Of a stretch of 64,000 bases of DNA, positions 27,696-38,060 are shown piece after piece; positions within the stretch are counted from its first letter, which is position 1, and the number at the start of each line of letters is the position of its first letter. The stretch lies in the NCBI RefSeq assembly GCF_018128285.1, contig NZ_CP072380.1, positions 2,940,014 to 3,004,013 of the forward strand, in the 5' to 3' direction. This DNA is from Atopobium sp. oral taxon 416 (GTDB taxonomy: Bacteria > Actinomycetota > Coriobacteriia > Coriobacteriales > Atopobiaceae). The notes below the pieces were generated by a model, which worked only from the letters and a program-made list of their open reading frames with translations, ran no database searches and was not told the DNA's origin. The position numbers and the translations under genes are program-made.

Positions 27696-28800
27696 AAAAC
27701 GTTATTTGCACACGGTGCTTTCCGATGCTTGATTTAAGCCAAATTGATCCCGATATCTAAGCGATTTGGGATCTTCAAAAACCATTTTGATGATTTTTTC
27801 GACTTTTTTAAGCTGTTCTGCAGGCGGATTGATTACAAATGCATACAGGTCAAGGTAGCCTTGTAAATCATCCCTATTAAATCCGCTGTGAGCATTCAGG
27901 AACATCTTTAGCAACGCATGAATACGGTTCACTGGATCCAACGGGTTTTCGCTGTCTGCAAGTCCCTTAAGGTCCTTTGACGCATAGGCTTTGCTTGTTA
28001 ATGACAGCTTTTCTACCAGTTTCTTATGCGTGGTTTGCTTGTCATGTATCAGCAATGAGCCGGGCCTTATATGATCCTTAAAGCACTCATAACTGCTCCG
28101 TTGAGAAGGCTTTCCGTACCCTTCTAAGAGGCAGACCGTATGTTTTTTGTCAGTTGCAACACCAATACAAATCTGATTACGTGATAGGCCACGAACAAAG
28201 TTGCCGTCCTCTTTCTTTTCCCTGTCTCTCATCAGAACAGCATAATAAGTTTCGTCCAACCATACTGTATCATCAAGGAGAATATCGTTTTGAGAGCCTT
28301 GAAGCGTAAGAAACAGCTTTTCAAGCCAGTATTTCGATGTAGAAAGTGCGTTACGATTATTCCATGAATCGGCATTCAGGCTGACGTATTGAAAGATATT
28401 AAGACAATATTCCATCCATTCACTGATTGGAATCTTTCGAGAATCAAAGATGGTACCAGTGGTAGGGCGAAATGTTTGCCCACAAGAAGAGCACCGATAC
28501 CGTCTTATGCCATTCGGGTCGAGACCCTTCCTTATGAAGCTTTCCGAACCACAATAGGGGCATTTAGATGGCTCATAAGAGTTGATCAAAGCTGCCTCGC
28601 CGGATTCGCTTATTTTGGGATGTCGTTGATCGTAACGTGCTTTATAATGCATCTTCAAAAACTCCTGCGTTGGGGTGAGATCATCTCCACCATCCCATGG
28701 AGTTTGCTTATGTGATTTTCCGTGTCTGGACAAGCTTGCCACCTCCTTGAAGTGGCTTTATGGTAGTAGTTTCAGGCACCGTGTGCAAGTAACGTTTTTT
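27696..28800 (-). mobile_element. Apparently intact IS1595-family insertion sequence
   Basis: Inverted ends of about 23 bp (AAAACGTTATTTGCAC..., 27696-27718, against 28776-28798, one mismatch) enclose one intact transposase. An 8-bp direct repeat TATTTTAT flanks it (27688-27695 and 28801-28808, with two extra T on the right), as expected for IS1595-family target duplication. Intact gene, matching ends and preserved duplication suggest the most recent insertion in this window. Confidence 0.88.
27702..28742 (-). CDS. IS1595-family transposase, intact
   Basis: 346 residues. N-terminal zinc ribbon (CPYCGSESFIRKGLDPNG then RYRCSSCGQTFRPTTGTIF), a linker helical region, then the ISXO2-type DDE domain: VWLDETYYAV (first Asp), NQICIGVATDKKHTVCLLEG, RPGSLLIHDKQTTHKKLV (second Asp) and LNAHSGFNRDDLQGYLDLY (third acidic region). 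It is the only transposase in the window without a stop or shift together with matching ends. Its lower GC than the older relatives at 9909 and 28815 suggests a separate, recent source. Confidence 0.92.
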   Translation of the reverse strand: MASLSRHGKSHKQTPWDGGDDLTPTQEFLKMHYKARYDQRHPKISESGEAALINSYEPSKCPYCGSESFIRKGLDPNGIRRYRCSSCGQTFRPTTGTIFDSRKIPISEWMEYCLNIFQYVSLNADSWNNRNALSTSKYWLEKLFLTLQGSQNDILLDDTVWLDETYYAVLMRDREKKEDGNFVRGLSRNQICIGVATDKKHTVCLLEGYGKPSQRSSYECFKDHIRPGSLLIHDKQTTHKKLVEKLSLTSKAYASKDLKGLADSENPLDPVNRIHALLKMFLNAHSGFNRDDLQGYLDLYAFVINPPAEQLKKVEKIIKMVFEDPKSLRYRDQFGLNQASESTVCK

Positions 28801-28814
28801 TATTTTATTTCAAG

Positions 28815-29480
28815 CCCAATTTGCATAGCTGTGCTGCCCGCATACCCTGCTAGCTGGTCTTCTTCGCATAGAAGTCCCTGTATCTGAGCACTTTTCGGCA
28901 GCGCATGGCGCGGTCCAGCACCCATGCCACCTTCTCGTCCATGTTATCGCCGATGTTGCGGGAGACCCACCAGAGGTCGAGCCATCCTCTGAATGTCTGC
29001 GACCCTGAAGCCGCTGTGGGACCTCAGGAGACTCTTTAGCAGGTTGCATTCCTGGTTGACCATGTCCTAAGGGTTGTCCCTGTCAGGGAGCGTGCAGCAC
29101 TTCTTCGCGTCGTATGCCTTACTCTCGAGATTCAGGCGCTTTGCGAGGACGGCGTGCGACTTCTCCTTGTCGAGCATGTGCTCGGATCTCCGCTCAATAT
29201 GGCCTCCGAAGGCATCCCATGTCCTCTTCCGGCTCGTCTTGCCGAGCCCTTCGTCCAGGCAAAGCGATGTCTCGTGGACGTCCACGGCGACGCCGATGCA
29301 GACCTTGTTCCTTGAGAGGCCCCACATCGTACTGCCATCAGCATTGCGCAGATGCTCTTCTGGGTCGAGCGGCCACTACGTCTCGTCGAGCCATATCCTC
29401 TCGAAGAGAGAGTGGCGCCCTCCTGGCAAAGTGCGATCACGCCGAAGAGCTTCGCCGTCCACTACGCAGGGGTCTCAAAG
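28815..29480 (-). pseudogene. IS1595-like transposase remnant
   Basis: Minus-strand reading: RIWLDET followed by shifts, MWGLSRNKVCIGVAVDVHET, LCLDEGLGKTSRKRTWDAFG, SEHMLDKEKSHAVLAKRLNL, then a stop and LLKSLLRSHSGF. The order equals that of the intact gene at 27702-28742, but the sequence is much more GC-rich and closer in style to the remnant at 9909-10625. Confidence 0.7.
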
Positions 29481-29502
29481 GAGCGCTGGTCGCCGTGGGC
29501 TC

Positions 29503-30760
29503 ATGAACAGGATACTACGCTGTGTGCTTACACTGGCACACACAGTGATCGAATACGTACACATCGAAGGCGATCGAGTCGTGATTAGGGTGAGGCCTGC
29601 ACTGCCCGATCTGCAACAGGAAATGCGATTGCTACGACAGATCGCCGAGGCCCTCAGCTCGTAGCGGGCGATGGACCTGGCTCGGTCGATGTGCTCATCT
29701 GGAATACGCGCTGCACAGGGTAAGGTGGCCAGAGCACGGCGTGCTGGTAGAGTCAATGCCCTGGGCGAGGCGCAAAGTGTGCTTCACGCGCGGCTTTAAG
29801 GAGTGGGTGGTGTGCCTGGTGCTGCGCGGATCCGGCCAGCGCCGTCGTGGTGCTCGCGCGCGTGGAGTGGCACACGCTCGGTGAGGTGTGCGCGTCTGCG
29901 CCGATCTTGAGGCCGTGCGCGGCAGGGGCCTTCGAGGGTGCAAGGCGCATCGGGATCGATAAGACCTCCTACAAGAAGGGCCACAAGTACCTGATTGTCG
30001 TCGTCGACCACGACCGGAGATGGCTGATATGGGTCCACGAGGAGTACGGCAAGGATGTGCTGAATCTGTTTTTCGACGAGCTCACCTGAGAGCAGAGGCG
30101 CGCTATCGAGGCCGTCACCGCCGACAGTGCGAGGTGGATAAAGACGCTACTTCGGCGCCGTTGCCCGAATGCGCGCTGGGTCATGGACCCGTTCCATGTC
30201 GTGCAAGGGATAACCGATACGCTCGACGAGGTGCGCTGTAAGGAATGGCAGGTCGCGAAGAAGGCGGCGCACGACGCGATGGCGAGGCGCGACCGGCCAG
30301 GCCGGCCGCGCAAGGGCGAGAAGGCCACCGACGCGATCAAGGGCAGCCGTTTCGCGCTCGTCAAGAACCCCTGAGGATCTCACCGCTGCCCAGCGCGCCA
30401 AGCTCTACTCTCTGGAGAAGAAGGCAGCTTCGCGCCTGTTCAGAGCAAGGACGGCCGATAAGGCCGCGGCGCTGCTCGAGGAGTGGATGTGCGATGCGAT
30501 GTATTGTAGGATCAAGCCGCTCGTCGCCATCGAGAAGAAGGTGCGAAGACACAAGGTCGACATCGCGGCGGTAGTCGAGCTCGGAATCGGCAACGGCCGC
30601 GTCGAGGCGATCAACAACAAGATCAAGGTGACAATCAGGATGGGCTATGGCTTCCGCAACACCGACAACCTCATCGGAGTGCTCATATTGAGGTGCTCCG
30701 ACAGCAGGCCGACGCTTCCGGGAAGGGCCGAGGAAAGCACGAAGAAGAAGGCTGCTTAGA
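29503..30760 (+). pseudogene. ISL3-family transposase, stop-interrupted
   Basis: N-terminal remnant (HTVIEYVHIEGDRVVIRVRP), then the catalytic part: GARRIGIDKTSYKKGHKYLI, FFDELT, TGA at 30088-30090, AIEAVTADSARWIKTLLRRR, RWVMDPFHVVQGITDTLDEV, a TGA at 30372-30374, and a conserved end GNGRVEAINNKIKVTIRMGY with FRNTDNLIGVLILRC. Two in-frame stops and a disordered zinc finger make it dead. The usual Asp-Glu of ISL3 (IGIDET) is IDK here. Confidence 0.8.
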
Positions 30761-30789
30761 TGAACTTCTCACCCATAACCCACAGAAAC

Positions 30790-32227
30790 TACCGAAGGCT
30801 CTAAAATTGGCAAGTATGTGTCGGCGCTCAGTAACAAGACAAATCTAGCGGGGAGCACGGCCGGCTGGCTTGTGTTCGGTGTGAGAAACAGTACTTGGCG
30901 CGTAGTCGGGACTGAGTACAGGCGGGACCCTGAGAGGCTGAACGGCCTCAAGAAGCAGGTGTCCGATGGCACAGGGCCGAGCCTAACGCTCCGGAGCATC
31001 CGCGTGTTCGACCGCCCGAACGGCCGTGTCATCATCTTCGAGATTCCTCCTGCACCCCAGGGGATACCGATATCCTGGAAGGGGCATTTCTACTCAAGAG
31101 CAGGCGAATCGCTCGAGCCACTCTCTATCGAAAAACAGGACGCTATACGACAGGAAAGCTCCATGCTCGACTGGACGGGACAGACACTGGAAGATGCGAG
31201 CGTCGACGACCTCTCTCCCAAGGCTCTCGCCGTCGCGCGCGAGGCCTTCACTCAGCGGAACTCGGCGCGCATCCCCCGAAAAGAAATCGAAGGCTGGGAT
31301 GACGACCAGGTCTTGACACATGTAGGGCTCGAGACAAAGCACGGTCTGACGAGAGCTGCAATCTTGCTGTTGGGAAAGCCCGAGTCCGCATACATCCTGA
31401 ACCCACTCATGGCCGAATTAACATGAAAGCTGCTCGGACAGGGCGAAGCCTACGAACATCTCACCATCCCGTTCATCCTTGCCACTACAGACTTGTACAA
31501 ACACATACGCAACGTAAAAATGCGTCTCCTCCCTCCCGGTAAACTCGTCCAGTGCGAGGTTGAAAAGTACGACCAGCGCAGCGTCCTCGAGGCCATGCAC
31601 AACTGCATTGCACACCAGGACCACACCAAGAGCTCCCGCGTTAGCGTTGTCGAGCGCCCAGACAGGATTGAGTTTACGAATACCAGCACATTCTACGAAG
31701 GAAAACCCGATGACTACGCCCTTTCCGGCCACGTCCCTATGAGATATCGCAACCCAACACTCGTGCAGGCAATGACTCAGCTGAACATGATCGACCACTT
31801 AGGGTATGGGATAGAGCGGATGAACCGCTCCCAAGCAGAACGCTACCTGCCGCTGCCCGACTACGACCTGAGCGAGCCTGGCCTCGTCAAGCTCACGATA
31901 TACGGAAGCGTCGTCGACGAGTCATATACCAGGATGCTCATGCGTGACAGCGAGCTGCCTTTCGAGGACGTGCTCGCCCTAGACCGAGTCCAGAAAGGAA
32001 TTCCAATTCCCGATGCTGCCTTGCGGAGGTTGCGGCGAAAGAAGCTCATAGAGGGTCGGAGACCCCATGTGAGAGTCGCTGCCTCCATCGCGGAAATCAC
32101 AGGAACGCGAGCGAGCTACGTCGAATCTCGCGGCAAATCGGAGGAGTATTGCCAGGCACTCGTCACTGATTATCTGAAGAAGCATGGTACAACCTCGCGA
32201 AATGAGCTAAATGAGACGGCGGATTAG
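30790..32227 (+). pseudogene. AlbA_2/ATP-binding (divergent AAA-4-type) regulator, truncated and interrupted
   Basis: Frame KIGKYVSALSNKTNLAGSTA continues as GWLVFGVRNSTWRVVGTEYR and IIFEIPPAPQGIPISWKGHF, the AlbA_2 (Schlafen-like) domain, but its first roughly 50-60 residues are missing, replaced by ISL3 debris ending at 30760. TGA at 31424-31426 interrupts it. Reading resumes with KLLGQGEAYEHLTIPFILAT, a HATPase_c4 region (ALEAMHNCIAHQDHTKSSRV, IEFTNTSTFYEG, YGIERMNRSQAERYLPLPDY) and a winged-helix-like C-terminal region. Intact relatives are about 450-480 residues and are often linked to defence or regulation. Decay is clear here. Confidence 0.75.
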
Positions 32228-32321
32228 CATTCTGAGTGCAACAGGATGGCCCGCTGAATGCAGGTGTGGCACACTCCGGAAGGCTACGATGTTGGTTGTC
32301 TCAATCAACGTCGAAAGCTAA

Positions 32322-33273
32322 AAGGAATGTGCCACTACAAGCATCTCAAGCCTACAGGAGAGGAACTGCATAGCCGAGCTGTGTGGCACAAGGGAAGCTC
32401 CATCGGCTATATCGCGGCAGAGATCGGCAGGGACAGCTCCAGCATCTGCCACAAGCTCAAGAGGAACGCACGGCACGGCCGCTTTAGGGCATGCGCTGCC
32501 CAAAAGGAGATCGGATGAGCGCCGCAGGAGATGCAGGGCGAAAAGGCGGCTTTCAGACCGTGCACTCTCTCATCATGGACAGACACTGGTCCCTGGAGGA
32601 GATAGACGACATCTCAGGCTCGAGGGTGGTGTCAGCTGCATCGTTGAGCCTGCCGACTATTCTACCGGCAGGTCCATAGCCGCCACGCTCGAGCTGCCGG
32701 GATCTGGCCCGCAAGGCAAGATGCGGCACCACCTGCGCAGGAAGGGGCTTAAGACCAAAGGCAAGATCGAGATCTTACACACCGTAAAGGAGAGGCCAAA
32801 GCAGGCCGATGCGAGGTTTCGTCTCGGAGAGTGGGCAGACGACACGCTCGTGGCAGCGGGACCCGTGTGCCTGCTCGTACTTGCCGACAGGGCAGTGAGG
32901 CTGCTTCTCGCAAAGAGATGCCACCACGACAGCGGAAGCGTCTCTAAGGCCGCCTTCGGGCTTTTGCAGGGATGTCCCCTTAAGACGCTCACTTCCGGAT
33001 AGGGGCAAGCAGTTCGCAGGGCATGCAGGGTTCACAAAGGCCTTGGGAGGCGTGCAGTTCTACTTCTGCGACCCTCACCATCTATGGCAGAAGCTAACAG
33101 TTAAGAACACCAACGGGCTCCTGCGAAAGTTCTTCCCCTAAGGGCAGCGACTTCAGCAAGGTCACAGACGAGGAGATCCGGCATGCGGTGACCCTGATCT
33201 GTGACAGGCCAAGGAAGGTCCTGAAGTACAGGACAGTCAGCGAGGTCTTTAGGGAGATGTTGCACTCAGCTTG
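32322..33273 (+). pseudogene. IS30-family transposase remnant
   Basis: MCHYKHLKPTGEELHSRAVW and IGYIAAEIGRDSSSICHKLK give the IS30 helix-turn-helix. Later blocks are HHLRRKGLKTKGKIEILHTV, EWADDTLVAAGP (first Asp region) and LVLADRAVRLLLAKRC. The frame then breaks before VQFYFCDPHHLWQKL and KNTNGLLRKFFP. Multiple shifts, no intact product. Confidence 0.75.
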
Positions 33274-33556
33274 ACAATCTGCCCCTGAAAATCGTCCATG
33301 TTCTACCGCTCCTTTTGCAAGCTTGCCCTGCCGGGCGTCCCGGTCGAGGTGCGCCTCGCCTTCGGTGGCTCTTCGTACCGCCACGATTGCCAGCATCGCA
33401 ACCGTCCCAGCAGGTGCTGGCGTTTCCGTTGTCTGCGACCATCATAGACACGACTGCTTCGAAAGATAGGCATGCACCAATAAGTGAAGTACTACCCGTT
33501 TGGAAACATTGCTTACCATCAGGCTTTTTCATGGCATTCCGGATAATAGCGCAAGA

Positions 33557-33589
33557 AACCTGACAAATGACCTGTCCCTTTGTCAGGTT
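33557..33589 (-). terminator. Terminator of the FtsX-type ABC operon
   Basis: AACCTGACAAA (33557-33567) and TTTGTCAGGTT (33579-33589) form an 11-bp stem, followed on the minus strand by TTCTTGCG. It lies 12 bp after the permease stop codon. Confidence 0.75.
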
Positions 33590-33600
33590 CTTGTCGGGTT

Positions 33601-36027
33601 TTACTCCTGCACCTTGAGGGCCAGGGCAAGCGGAATGCGTTTGATGCGGCGCAGGTGGAAGAGCGCCACCACCAGGTAGGTCGCAAAGCCGATGGCCAGA
33701 TCTTCTACGATAACCTGCGACGTGTACGTGACCACGAAATTGCCGGGATAGGAGAGCATCATCATTTCCATGGTCGTGCTGACGCCCCACATCGCCAGCG
33801 GCAACCCCACCACCAGCGAGATGGCGACCGCCAAGGTAATCGTCGAAAGGTAGAGCCGACGGATCTCTCGATTGCGATACCCGAATACCTTCATGAGCGA
33901 AATGGACCGGGCGCTATGATCCAGGACGGTCTTTGTCAGCAGATACATGACCACGAAGAACACGACCGCGGCGGCTACCAGGATAAGCTGCACCATATCG
34001 GAGAATGTATCGATCATCTGACCTGCCAGATTCTGCATATCCTGCGGCGTGATATCCGACGAAAGGTAGTCGGAATCTATGTTGAGTTCCTTGTTGCTCA
34101 CATAGGCGTTGAACCAGTCGTCCGCGTAGCCGAAGGCATCTCGGAAGGCGCCGCACGACATGTACACGTTCATGTTGGCACTATCGCCCGTTGCCGCATC
34201 GATGACGAACGCGTAGCTCTTGTCGGTAAACCGATCGTAGAGCACCACGGTGTCGCCTACTCGCATGCCACATTTGTCCAGGAGCCCCTGCCCCACTAGT
34301 ACACGTCCATCCGATACGTCTAGGCCAGTCCAGTAGCGCGAATTCTTCTGGATACCGTAGGCTGAAACGTCCTCTTCACCCTTACCCATCTTGCGCGAGA
34401 CCTGAAGCGAAGCAACGCAGGCCTTCTCCGCATGGTCGATAGCCTCCGAGGAGAACGTACCTTTCTTTGCTACTGGGTGAATATCGGCAGCGATGCTTTC
34501 AGCCATGTCCGAAAGCCCCAGCTCGTCGGCGCCCGGAAGAAACTTGTCGATTCCAGCGAGCACGCCGAGCTGGTCGCGCAGCTTCTGCTGGTGGTCGGTC
34601 ATCTGCAACTCATAGGGGGCCTTGAGCACGTAGATGTGCTTGGCGGGCATCGAATCGGCCACGTGATCGGCATAGTCATTGAACATGGGCAACAAGACCA
34701 GCGAATACAACACCAGAAAACTGCTTGCGAGCACCCCGATGAACAGTGTGACGAACGTCGAGGTGTTCCGCATCAGGAAGCGCAGGCGAAAACGCGTCGC
34801 ATAACCCAACTGCGCAGGCAAATGCAGGTTGTGGCGCCTGCGGCCATGCGAGACCTCATGCCGTAGGAAGGCGAGCGGGGTTTCGCCGAGCTTGCGCGCC
34901 AGCCCCACGAACGTGATTGCCACGAGCAGCGTGTATGGGAGCACTGAGGTAAGCAGGAACGTCTGCGCATCGAACGTCGCATGGTACGGCGGAATGCTGT
35001 ACGAACCGTAGTAGAGTTCCCGCGCCACTCCGGAGACCACCGTGTACCCCAAGACGTTGCCGACTACGACGGTAACGAGCCCGACGAAGCATGGTAGGAA
35101 CAGATAGTGGCGGATGATCTCGTCCTTGCGCCACCCGGACGCGCGGAGCGTGCCGATGACCGATGACTCCTGCACCACCGTCGCATTAACCAAAACGACG
35201 AAGATGAACGCCATGATGGCCACAAGCACATAGAGGAGAACCAGGTACACGGCACTGTCACCGTTCATGTCCGTAGCAAGATAGCTGATGCCCTGGTTCT
35301 GCTCCCGGTCGAGCAGGGACGTAACCGTGGTGCCGTGCTCCTCGAGCTTCTTGGTAACTTTCGTCTCCTGCTCGATACGATCCGATACCGAAAGGGTCTT
35401 GTCGTCGAGGATGAGCGAATAGGTGTATGTCGTCGAGACTCCCGAAAGCCGCGTGAACCCCTTTTCGGTCACCAGCGCCACGCTGAAGGTCTGCATATCC
35501 ATCACGAAATCGGTGTTCGAGCGCATAAGCGTGTTGTAATCTGGCAGCACCATGATGCCGCAGATGGTGAAATGCTTTCCTTCCAAATCGAGGGAATCCC
35601 CCACGGAGAGGCCGTGCTTCGAGCAGAACGTATCGTCGAGCGCAATCTCGTCGCTTGCTTCGGGCGCACGCCCGGCGAAGTAGCTCGGCGTATCCACGCT
35701 CGTGCGATTACAATAGGTACGGATGGTTGCCTCGACGCCGTCAATCGTGGAGGAGGCATCGCGGCTCCAGTTGTTATAGGCCGTTACACCCAGATCTTCG
35801 ACCGCCTGGCGCACGTCCTTGCCGATTGCCGCAGAGGTCTCGACGCGCGCGTCTTCAAGAGAGCTCGACGCCTGCTGCTCTGCAATAACGTGCTGGATGG
35901 ACGAAATGGTAGCAAGAAAGCCCGAGGTCACCGATATCGTGACCACCAGCAGAACGAAGATGCCGATGTAGCGTCCCGCATCGTGGACGAGTTGGCGTGG
36001 ATAACGTTTGTGCAGGGGGTTACGCAT
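33601..36027 (-). CDS. FtsX/MacB-type ABC transporter permease
   Basis: 808 residues with one N-terminal helix (YIGIFVLLVVTISVTSGFLA), a long extracytoplasmic domain, a first FtsX core (VYLVLLYVLVAIMAFIFVVL, SSVIGTLRASGWRKDEIIRH), a second single helix (TFVTLFIGVLASSFLVLYSL), another external domain and a second FtsX core (LILVAAAVVFFVVMYLLTK, SISLMKVFGYRNREIRRLY). Two FtsX modules in one chain are typical of SalY/BceB-like or lipoprotein-type exporters. It pairs with the ATPase gene 9 bp upstream. Substrate unknown; antimicrobial-peptide resistance or surface-lipid export are possibilities only. Confidence 0.9.
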   Translation of the reverse strand: MRNPLHKRYPRQLVHDAGRYIGIFVLLVVTISVTSGFLATISSIQHVIAEQQASSSLEDARVETSAAIGKDVRQAVEDLGVTAYNNWSRDASSTIDGVEATIRTYCNRTSVDTPSYFAGRAPEASDEIALDDTFCSKHGLSVGDSLDLEGKHFTICGIMVLPDYNTLMRSNTDFVMDMQTFSVALVTEKGFTRLSGVSTTYTYSLILDDKTLSVSDRIEQETKVTKKLEEHGTTVTSLLDREQNQGISYLATDMNGDSAVYLVLLYVLVAIMAFIFVVLVNATVVQESSVIGTLRASGWRKDEIIRHYLFLPCFVGLVTVVVGNVLGYTVVSGVARELYYGSYSIPPYHATFDAQTFLLTSVLPYTLLVAITFVGLARKLGETPLAFLRHEVSHGRRRHNLHLPAQLGYATRFRLRFLMRNTSTFVTLFIGVLASSFLVLYSLVLLPMFNDYADHVADSMPAKHIYVLKAPYELQMTDHQQKLRDQLGVLAGIDKFLPGADELGLSDMAESIAADIHPVAKKGTFSSEAIDHAEKACVASLQVSRKMGKGEEDVSAYGIQKNSRYWTGLDVSDGRVLVGQGLLDKCGMRVGDTVVLYDRFTDKSYAFVIDAATGDSANMNVYMSCGAFRDAFGYADDWFNAYVSNKELNIDSDYLSSDITPQDMQNLAGQMIDTFSDMVQLILVAAAVVFFVVMYLLTKTVLDHSARSISLMKVFGYRNREIRRLYLSTITLAVAISLVVGLPLAMWGVSTTMEMMMLSYPGNFVVTYTSQVIVEDLAIGFATYLVVALFHLRRIKRIPLALALKVQE

Positions 36028-36036
36028 GGCGGCCTC

Positions 36037-36741
36037 CTACCATTCGAGCTGGGCGGCGGGAACGGGATCGGCATTGATCTCGTTCCCGACAAGCACCCCT
36101 TCGCGCAACTTAAGCCGTCGCGTCGCCATCTGGCCGATAGCGTTGTTATGGGTGACGATGATGGTCGTGCACCCATGGTCATGACAGACCTGCTCAATGA
36201 AGGCGAGTATTTCCTTCGAGGTTTCGTAGTCCAAAGCGCCCGTCGGCTCGTCGCAGAGCAGCAGACGGGGCTTCTTCACCAGTGCACGCCCGATGGAACA
36301 GCGTTGCTGTTGACCACCGGAGACCTGTGTGGGGAACTTGTCGCGATGACCCCACAGGCCCAGCGAATGAAGCAGCTCGTCAACATCGAGTGGGTCACGA
36401 GACAGATAAGCGCACACCTCGATGTTCTCGCGGATGGTGAGGTCTTCGACAAGGTTGTAGAATTGGAAGACGAAGCCGAGCGATTCGCGCCGGTAATCGT
36501 CAAGCCCTCGACCTGAAAGCTCAGTAAGGTTGACGCCGCCAACTTCGATCGTGCCGCCGTCGGGCTGCTCAAGCCCGCCTACCAGGTTGAGAAATGTTGA
36601 CTTGCCCGAGCCGGAGGGCCCCAACAGAGCGCACAGCTCGCCGGTACCAACATCGACGTCGATCCCCTCAAGAACCTCGACGCGCGATCCGCTTTCCCCA
36701 TAGCCTTTTCGGAGATCCCGCACCCTCAGAAAGTCGTCCAT
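36037..36741 (-). CDS. MacB/LolD-type ABC transporter ATP-binding protein
   Basis: 234 residues: Walker A GPSGSGKSTFLNLVGG, Q-loop GFVFQFYNL, signature VSGGQQQRCSIGRAL, Walker B LLLCDEPTGALD, and an H-loop with the IIVTHNN motif. This is the MacB/LolD/FtsE subgroup that drives FtsX-type permeases. ATG is preceded by AGGAAC. Upstream within about 25 bp begins a solo copy of an IS1111-like end (36743-36830), so the native promoter may have been replaced or altered. Confidence 0.93.
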   Translation of the reverse strand: MDDFLRVRDLRKGYGESGSRVEVLEGIDVDVGTGELCALLGPSGSGKSTFLNLVGGLEQPDGGTIEVGGVNLTELSGRGLDDYRRESLGFVFQFYNLVEDLTIRENIEVCAYLSRDPLDVDELLHSLGLWGHRDKFPTQVSGGQQQRCSIGRALVKKPRLLLCDEPTGALDYETSKEILAFIEQVCHDHGCTTIIVTHNNAIGQMATRRLKLREGVLVGNEINADPVPAAQLEW

Positions 36742-36742
36742 G

Positions 36743-36830
36743 ATAGTTCCTATCTTTTAGCTATTGCATTTGAGAGCTGAGTATCGAATGCTTTCAGATA
36801 CAATGCAGAATCTGGCGGGTAGGGATGCCA
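36743..36830 (-). repeat. Solo IS1111-like end upstream of the ABC operon
   Basis: Matches the right end of the deleted element at 17105-17525, including the palindromic core GCATTTGAGAGCTGAGTATC and the adjacent CTATCTTTTAG and ATCTGGCGGG blocks. No transposase remains. Confidence 0.65.
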
Positions 36831-36910
36831 ACATGTCAGCCCCTCTCCCAACCTCTGTCAGTTAGATAAGATTAACATATCGGGAAGTTAGCGTAAACTG
36901 ACAATCTGCC

Positions 36911-38056
36911 GACCTTAAACTCTAGGGCCTGAGGAGAAAGACCCGACGGGAGGCACACCTGGAGCGGATGGGTGCAATCGTTGTGTGGGATAGCTGGATT
37001 GTTCTGGTAGATACCAGCTACCACGGACAGGCGCGTGGCAGGTATGTGCGCGCTACAGAGACGAAGCTTAGGATGTATCTGCTTTAGGTTATGTTTGCTC
37101 TCTTAAGACGAGTAAACCTAAAGATGCTATCCTGGATTGCCACTCCTGGCAGCGCTTCTGTGCACGTGGACCTCATGCAGGCGCAGGTACCAGATGCAAC
37201 GACACTTGCGAAGATGCGCCATAGCCTTAAAGCGAGAGGAGTTCGGCAAGGCTTGTGCTTCACGACCTGAACTTAGAGCTCGAAAAGGCAGGGATCATGG
37301 CGCGGGGTGGCCCCATAGTGGATGTGACCTTCACCTGGGCCCTAAAGCTTAACGAAGAACAAAGACCACGCGCGACCCTTAAAGCGCACCAGTCCAAGAA
37401 AGGGGGGCCTGGCGTATCGGATACAAGGCGCATATCGGCGTGGACGTCGAAGGTGGCCTTGTGCATGGTGTGGAGACGATCGCCTAGAATGTATCTGACA
37501 TATCCTGTGGCACACGTACTTGTAAGGGAGTATGACAGGTTCTGCTATGCAGATTCCGGCTATACCGGTATAGCGAAGCGCCCTTAAGGACACATAAAGA
37601 CCCACACCTCTCATCTATGCGCTAAAGCGTTGCTAAGGAAGCCTTCGACCATAAAGGACCTTGCCTGTGCACTCTTGTCCGAGAAAGGCATCGAGTCCAG
37701 GAAGGCATCCGGTCGCTCAAAGGTAGAGCATCCCTTCCTTATCGTGAAGTGGCGCTTCTGCCCCTTAAGGAAGCGCTACAGAAGGATAGAGAAGATGCCT
37801 GCACACTCAAGTCTTTCTCGCCCTTGCAAACCTTACCCATGTGTATCTTTTGCCGGCAGGCTGCACCTCCCGGCTCTCAGCGTCGCTTGATCCATCTTGG
37901 AGCCTTATTGCGGTGCATGCGGCAGGACAAATGTAAGGATGGCGGCTCCTGCACGTGCTGGATGAGCATCCTTCCCTGCCTTTCCCGCATACCGGCCCAG
38001 AAAAGTCGTGTAGTCGGTCCCCTTTAACACGTTATGGGGCATTAATCATCGTTTCC
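36911..38056 (+). mobile_element. IS5-family element copy C, left end missing
   Basis: Homologous to copy A from about 5962 onward but without the IS1111 insertion. The right end ATTAATCATCGTTTCC (38041-38056) is followed by CTAG (38057-38060). The left inverted repeat and first 190 bp are absent. It serves as the empty-site reference for the nested insertion in copies A and B. Confidence 0.8.
37090..37900 (+). pseudogene. IS5-family transposase remnant, copy C
   Basis: Less decayed than in copies A and B. In order: AQVPDATTLAKMRHSLKARG, DLNLELEKAGIMARGGPIVD with [13 protein letters not shown], a shift, [33 protein letters not shown], and LIVKWRFCPLRKRYRRIEK. The IS5-type catalytic order is clear but frameshifts break it in at least three places. 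Confidence 0.75.
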
Positions 38057-38060
38057 CTAG

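Noticed and set aside
27437-28800. Possible tRNA-anchored integrative element at tRNA-Ala
   Set aside because: No integrase and no repeat of the tRNA 3' end downstream; the adjacent element is a simple IS1595 with its own ends and 8-bp duplication.
33580-36516. Long plus-strand open frames opposite the FtsX-type ABC genes
   Set aside because: Antisense shadows of GC-rich coding sequence; composition and motifs support only the minus-strand genes.
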